NCBI RefSeq assembly: GCF_009766005.1
Contig: NZ_LMUK01000046.1
Coordinates: forward strand, 253,222-317,221
From: Bradyrhizobium sp. S69
GTDB taxonomy: Bacteria > Pseudomonadota > Alphaproteobacteria > Rhizobiales > Xanthobacteraceae
Direction: 5' to 3'
DNA length: 64,000 nucleotides
Shown: piece after piece, positions 62,191-64,000 of the stretch
Layout of the letters: each line of letters opens with the position of its first letter
Numbering within the stretch: position 1 is the stretch's first letter
Made by a program: the position numbers and the translations under genes
Notes under the pieces: model-generated
The model's input: only the letters and a program-made list of their open reading frames with translations
What the model was told of the DNA's origin: nothing
The model's database searches: none

Positions 62191-63790
62191 ACCCAAAAAA
62201 CGCCCGGTGATCCCCTAAGATCACGCGCGCGGCGTTGTGGCCGGGGGCGCCGGTGACGCCGCCGCCGGGATGGGCGCCGGAGCCGCAATGGTAGAGGCCT
62301 TTCAGGGGTCCGCGGTAATCGGCGTGGCCCAGCATCGGGCGCGCCGAGAAGATCTGGTTCAAGCTCAGCGCGCCGTGGAAGATATCCCCACCCAACAGCC
62401 CAAATTGTCGCTCCAGGTCGAGTGGCGACAGAACCTGCCGGCCCATCACGCTGGCCGCAAAGCCGGGCGCGTAGGCCTCCACCGTCGCGATCATGAGATC
62501 GGCGACCTCTTCGCGGTGGTCGTCCCACGATTTGCCGTCGGGCAACTCAGGCGCGACGTGCTGGCAGAACAGGCTGGCGACGTGCTCACCCGGGGGGCTG
62601 AGCGTATCGTCCAGGGTCGAGGGGATCAGCAGCTCGACCACCGGCTGGCAGCTCCAGCCATGGTCGCGGGCATCGCGCCAGGCGCGATCCATATAGCCGA
62701 GGCTCGGCGCCAGGATGATGCCGGCGCTCAGATGGTCGCCGGCGCCGGGCAGCGCCGTGAACGAGGGCAGGGCGCTCAGCGCCACATTCATGCGGAACGT
62801 GCCGGAACCGTTGCGCCAATTGTGGATGCGCGCCAGAAAGTCCGGCGGCAGCGCATCCGCCGGAACCAGCCGCGTATAGAGCAGTTTGGGATTGACGCTG
62901 GAGGCCAGATATTTGGCGCGGATGGTTTCGCCATTGTCGAGCACCACGCCGGCGGCGCGGTCGCGCTCGACGATCACCTCGCGCACGCCGGCCTCGAGCC
63001 GGATGTCGGCGCCATGGCCGCGCGCCGCGCGCGCCATCGCCTGCGTGATCGCACCCATGCCGCCGATGGCGTGGCCCCAAACGCCCTTTTTACCGTTCAC
63101 CTCGCCGAACGCGTGATGCAGCATCACATAGGCGGAGCCCGCGGCGTACGGGCTGGCATAATTGCCGACGATGGCGTCGAAGCCGAACAGCGCCTTGACC
63201 AGGTCGTTCTCGAATCGCTCGTCGAGCATCTCGCCCGCCGAGCGCGTGAACAGATCGAGCAGGCTGCGTTGTTGCTCCAGGGTCAGCTTGCGCAGCACAT
63301 TGGCGGTGCCGAGCGCGTTGAAGGCTTCGCGGATGGCGCCGGGGCCAAAACCTTCGACCATGTTCGGCGGCGCGCGCAGCACCAGCGCGCGCAGCACGTC
63401 GGCGATGGTTTCGAGTTCCTGCATAAAGCCGTCGATCCGCGTCGCGTCGCGCTCGCTGAGCCTGGCAATGGATTGATGGGTGCGGCCTTCGCCGGTCAGC
63501 AGATAACTGCGATCGGGCGCCGGCAAAAAATTCTGGGTGCGGCGCTCGACAATCCGCAGGCCGTGATTGGCCAGCCGCAAGTCCGCAATGACCTGCGGGT
63601 TCAGCAGGCTGACGGTGTAGGCCGCGACTGAATTGCGAAACCCCGGATGAAACTCCTCGGTGACCGCGGCGCCGCCCACCACCTTGCGGCGGTCGACCAC
63701 GGTCACGCGCAGGCCGGCCATCGCCAGATAGGCCGCGCAGGTGAGGCCGTTATGCCCCGCGCCGATGATGAGGACGTCGGTTTCGGTCAT
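62189..63790 (-). CDS. FAD-dependent oxidoreductase, phytoene-dehydrogenase/PYROXD2-like
   Basis: The 533-residue flavoprotein has an N-terminal dinucleotide fold DVLIIGAGHNGLTCAAYLAM (GAGHNG 10-15) followed by VVDRRKVVGGAAVTEEFHPG. A central substrate domain follows, and the C-terminal FAD motif GLYHCGSGAHPGGGVTGAPG. It groups with carotenoid-desaturase-like and PYROXD2-like enzymes; no carotenoid genes are nearby, so a carotenoid role is not supported. Length is normal. Confidence 0.87.
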   Translation of the reverse strand: MTETDVLIIGAGHNGLTCAAYLAMAGLRVTVVDRRKVVGGAAVTEEFHPGFRNSVAAYTVSLLNPQVIADLRLANHGLRIVERRTQNFLPAPDRSYLLTGEGRTHQSIARLSERDATRIDGFMQELETIADVLRALVLRAPPNMVEGFGPGAIREAFNALGTANVLRKLTLEQQRSLLDLFTRSAGEMLDERFENDLVKALFGFDAIVGNYASPYAAGSAYVMLHHAFGEVNGKKGVWGHAIGGMGAITQAMARAARGHGADIRLEAGVREVIVERDRAAGVVLDNGETIRAKYLASSVNPKLLYTRLVPADALPPDFLARIHNWRNGSGTFRMNVALSALPSFTALPGAGDHLSAGIILAPSLGYMDRAWRDARDHGWSCQPVVELLIPSTLDDTLSPPGEHVASLFCQHVAPELPDGKSWDDHREEVADLMIATVEAYAPGFAASVMGRQVLSPLDLERQFGLLGGDIFHGALSLNQIFSARPMLGHADYRGPLKGLYHCGSGAHPGGGVTGAPGHNAARVILGDHRAFFG

Positions 63791-63803
63791 GTGCCTCTCG
63801 ATC

Positions 63804-63837
63804 GTCGTCCCGGCGAACGCCGGGACCCATAACCCCT
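63804..63837. repeat. Truncated palindromic repeat (CGTCGTCCCGGCGAACGCCGGGAC)
   Basis: A hairpin with arms GTCCCGGCG and CGCCGGGAC is followed by CCATAACCCC, which resembles the ends of the elements at 14977-15101 and 56944-57043. The distal half is missing. Confidence 0.5.
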
Positions 63838-63919
63838 GGCAGTCGTGATTACAGTGTGACGGTTCAACATTTCAAAAGGTGTCTAACGTTTTCCAGAGCA
63901 TGAACGACACGGCGTGATG

Positions 63920-64000
63920 GTGTGGACGGCCCCCTACGGCATCAGTTGTGCCAGAATGAGGTTGTTGAGATCTCAGACAAGGGAGCCGTCCGTGAGCCAG
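63920..64000 (+). mobile_element. Possible insertion-sequence end with transposase start (partial)
   Basis: The last 80 bases differ in style from the preceding sequence. They end with AAGGGAGCC upstream of GTG 63992, which opens a reading frame (Val/Met-Ser-Gln) at the window edge. GGACGGCCCCC near 63928 and GGGAGCCGTCC near 63981 are near-complementary. This layout would fit an IS leader region, but no transposase sequence is visible. Confidence 0.25.

Overview
The window is high-GC alphaproteobacterial chromosome. Bradyrhizobium or a close relative (Nitrobacteraceae) is the best guess. The guess rests on three things: the order of the division and cell-wall genes (rsmH-ftsL-ftsI-murE-murF-mraY-murD-x-ftsW-murG-murC-murB-ddl-ftsQ-ftsA-ftsZ, then lpxC-bamD-recN-ligA); many short palindromic intergenic repeats of the kind found in Rhizobiales; and small orphan proteins typical of that group. 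The genus is an inference, because no database was searched.

Layout. 1-2.4 kb: three exported Pro/Ala-rich proteins, two of them divergent DUF2147 paralogs. 2.4-4 kb: a 27-residue membrane protein with its own ribosome site and terminator, then a lipoprotein with an extensin-like/M15-type domain. 4-7.9 kb: a TetR repressor, a 21-bp palindromic operator and an EmrA/EmrB-type efflux pump. 8.1-12.5 kb: an orphan amino-acid-type ABC binding protein, an ABC exporter preceded by a short leader ORF and a terminator-like hairpin, and two small cytoplasmic proteins. 12.5-18 kb: a Rap1a/Tai-like exported protein, an EamA transporter, a TauE/SafE permease, an alpha/beta hydrolase and a GDSL esterase autotransporter.

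18.1-24.4 kb is a phosphonate catabolic cluster: a LysR regulator divergent from an iron alcohol dehydrogenase, phosphonoacetate hydrolase (phnA), phosphonoacetaldehyde dehydrogenase (phnY) and an organophosphate-type MFS carrier. The RNase P RNA gene (rnpB, minus strand) follows, with an unusually long P12 arm that looks like one of the genome's own palindromic repeats. 25.1-26.8 kb: a DGPF/YCII protein with an ECF42-type sigma factor.

27-49 kb is the cell-wall and division cluster, opened by a divergent N-acetylmuramoyl-L-alanine amidase. Many joints are ATGA or GTGA overlaps (ftsL/ftsI, murE/murF, murB/ddl, ftsQ/ftsA). Palindromic repeats sit between several other genes, and a signal-less solute-binding-protein homolog lies between murD and ftsW. 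A strong intrinsic terminator follows ftsZ. lpxC, bamD, recN and ligA come next on the same strand.

55.5-64 kb is ordinary accessory sequence: a Bcr/CflA-type MFS pump, a long aminopeptidase P, a run of minus-strand genes (DUF768, two small proteins, prmA, a YkgJ-type Cys-cluster protein), a small membrane protein, a cluster of DnaA-box-like sites and a phytoene-dehydrogenase-like oxidoreductase. The last 80 bases may be the edge of an insertion sequence.

The features most worth following up are the phosphonate cluster (no PhnW, no ABC importer), the leader/attenuator before the ABC exporter, the expanded RNase P arm, and the cytosolic binding-protein homolog inside the division cluster.
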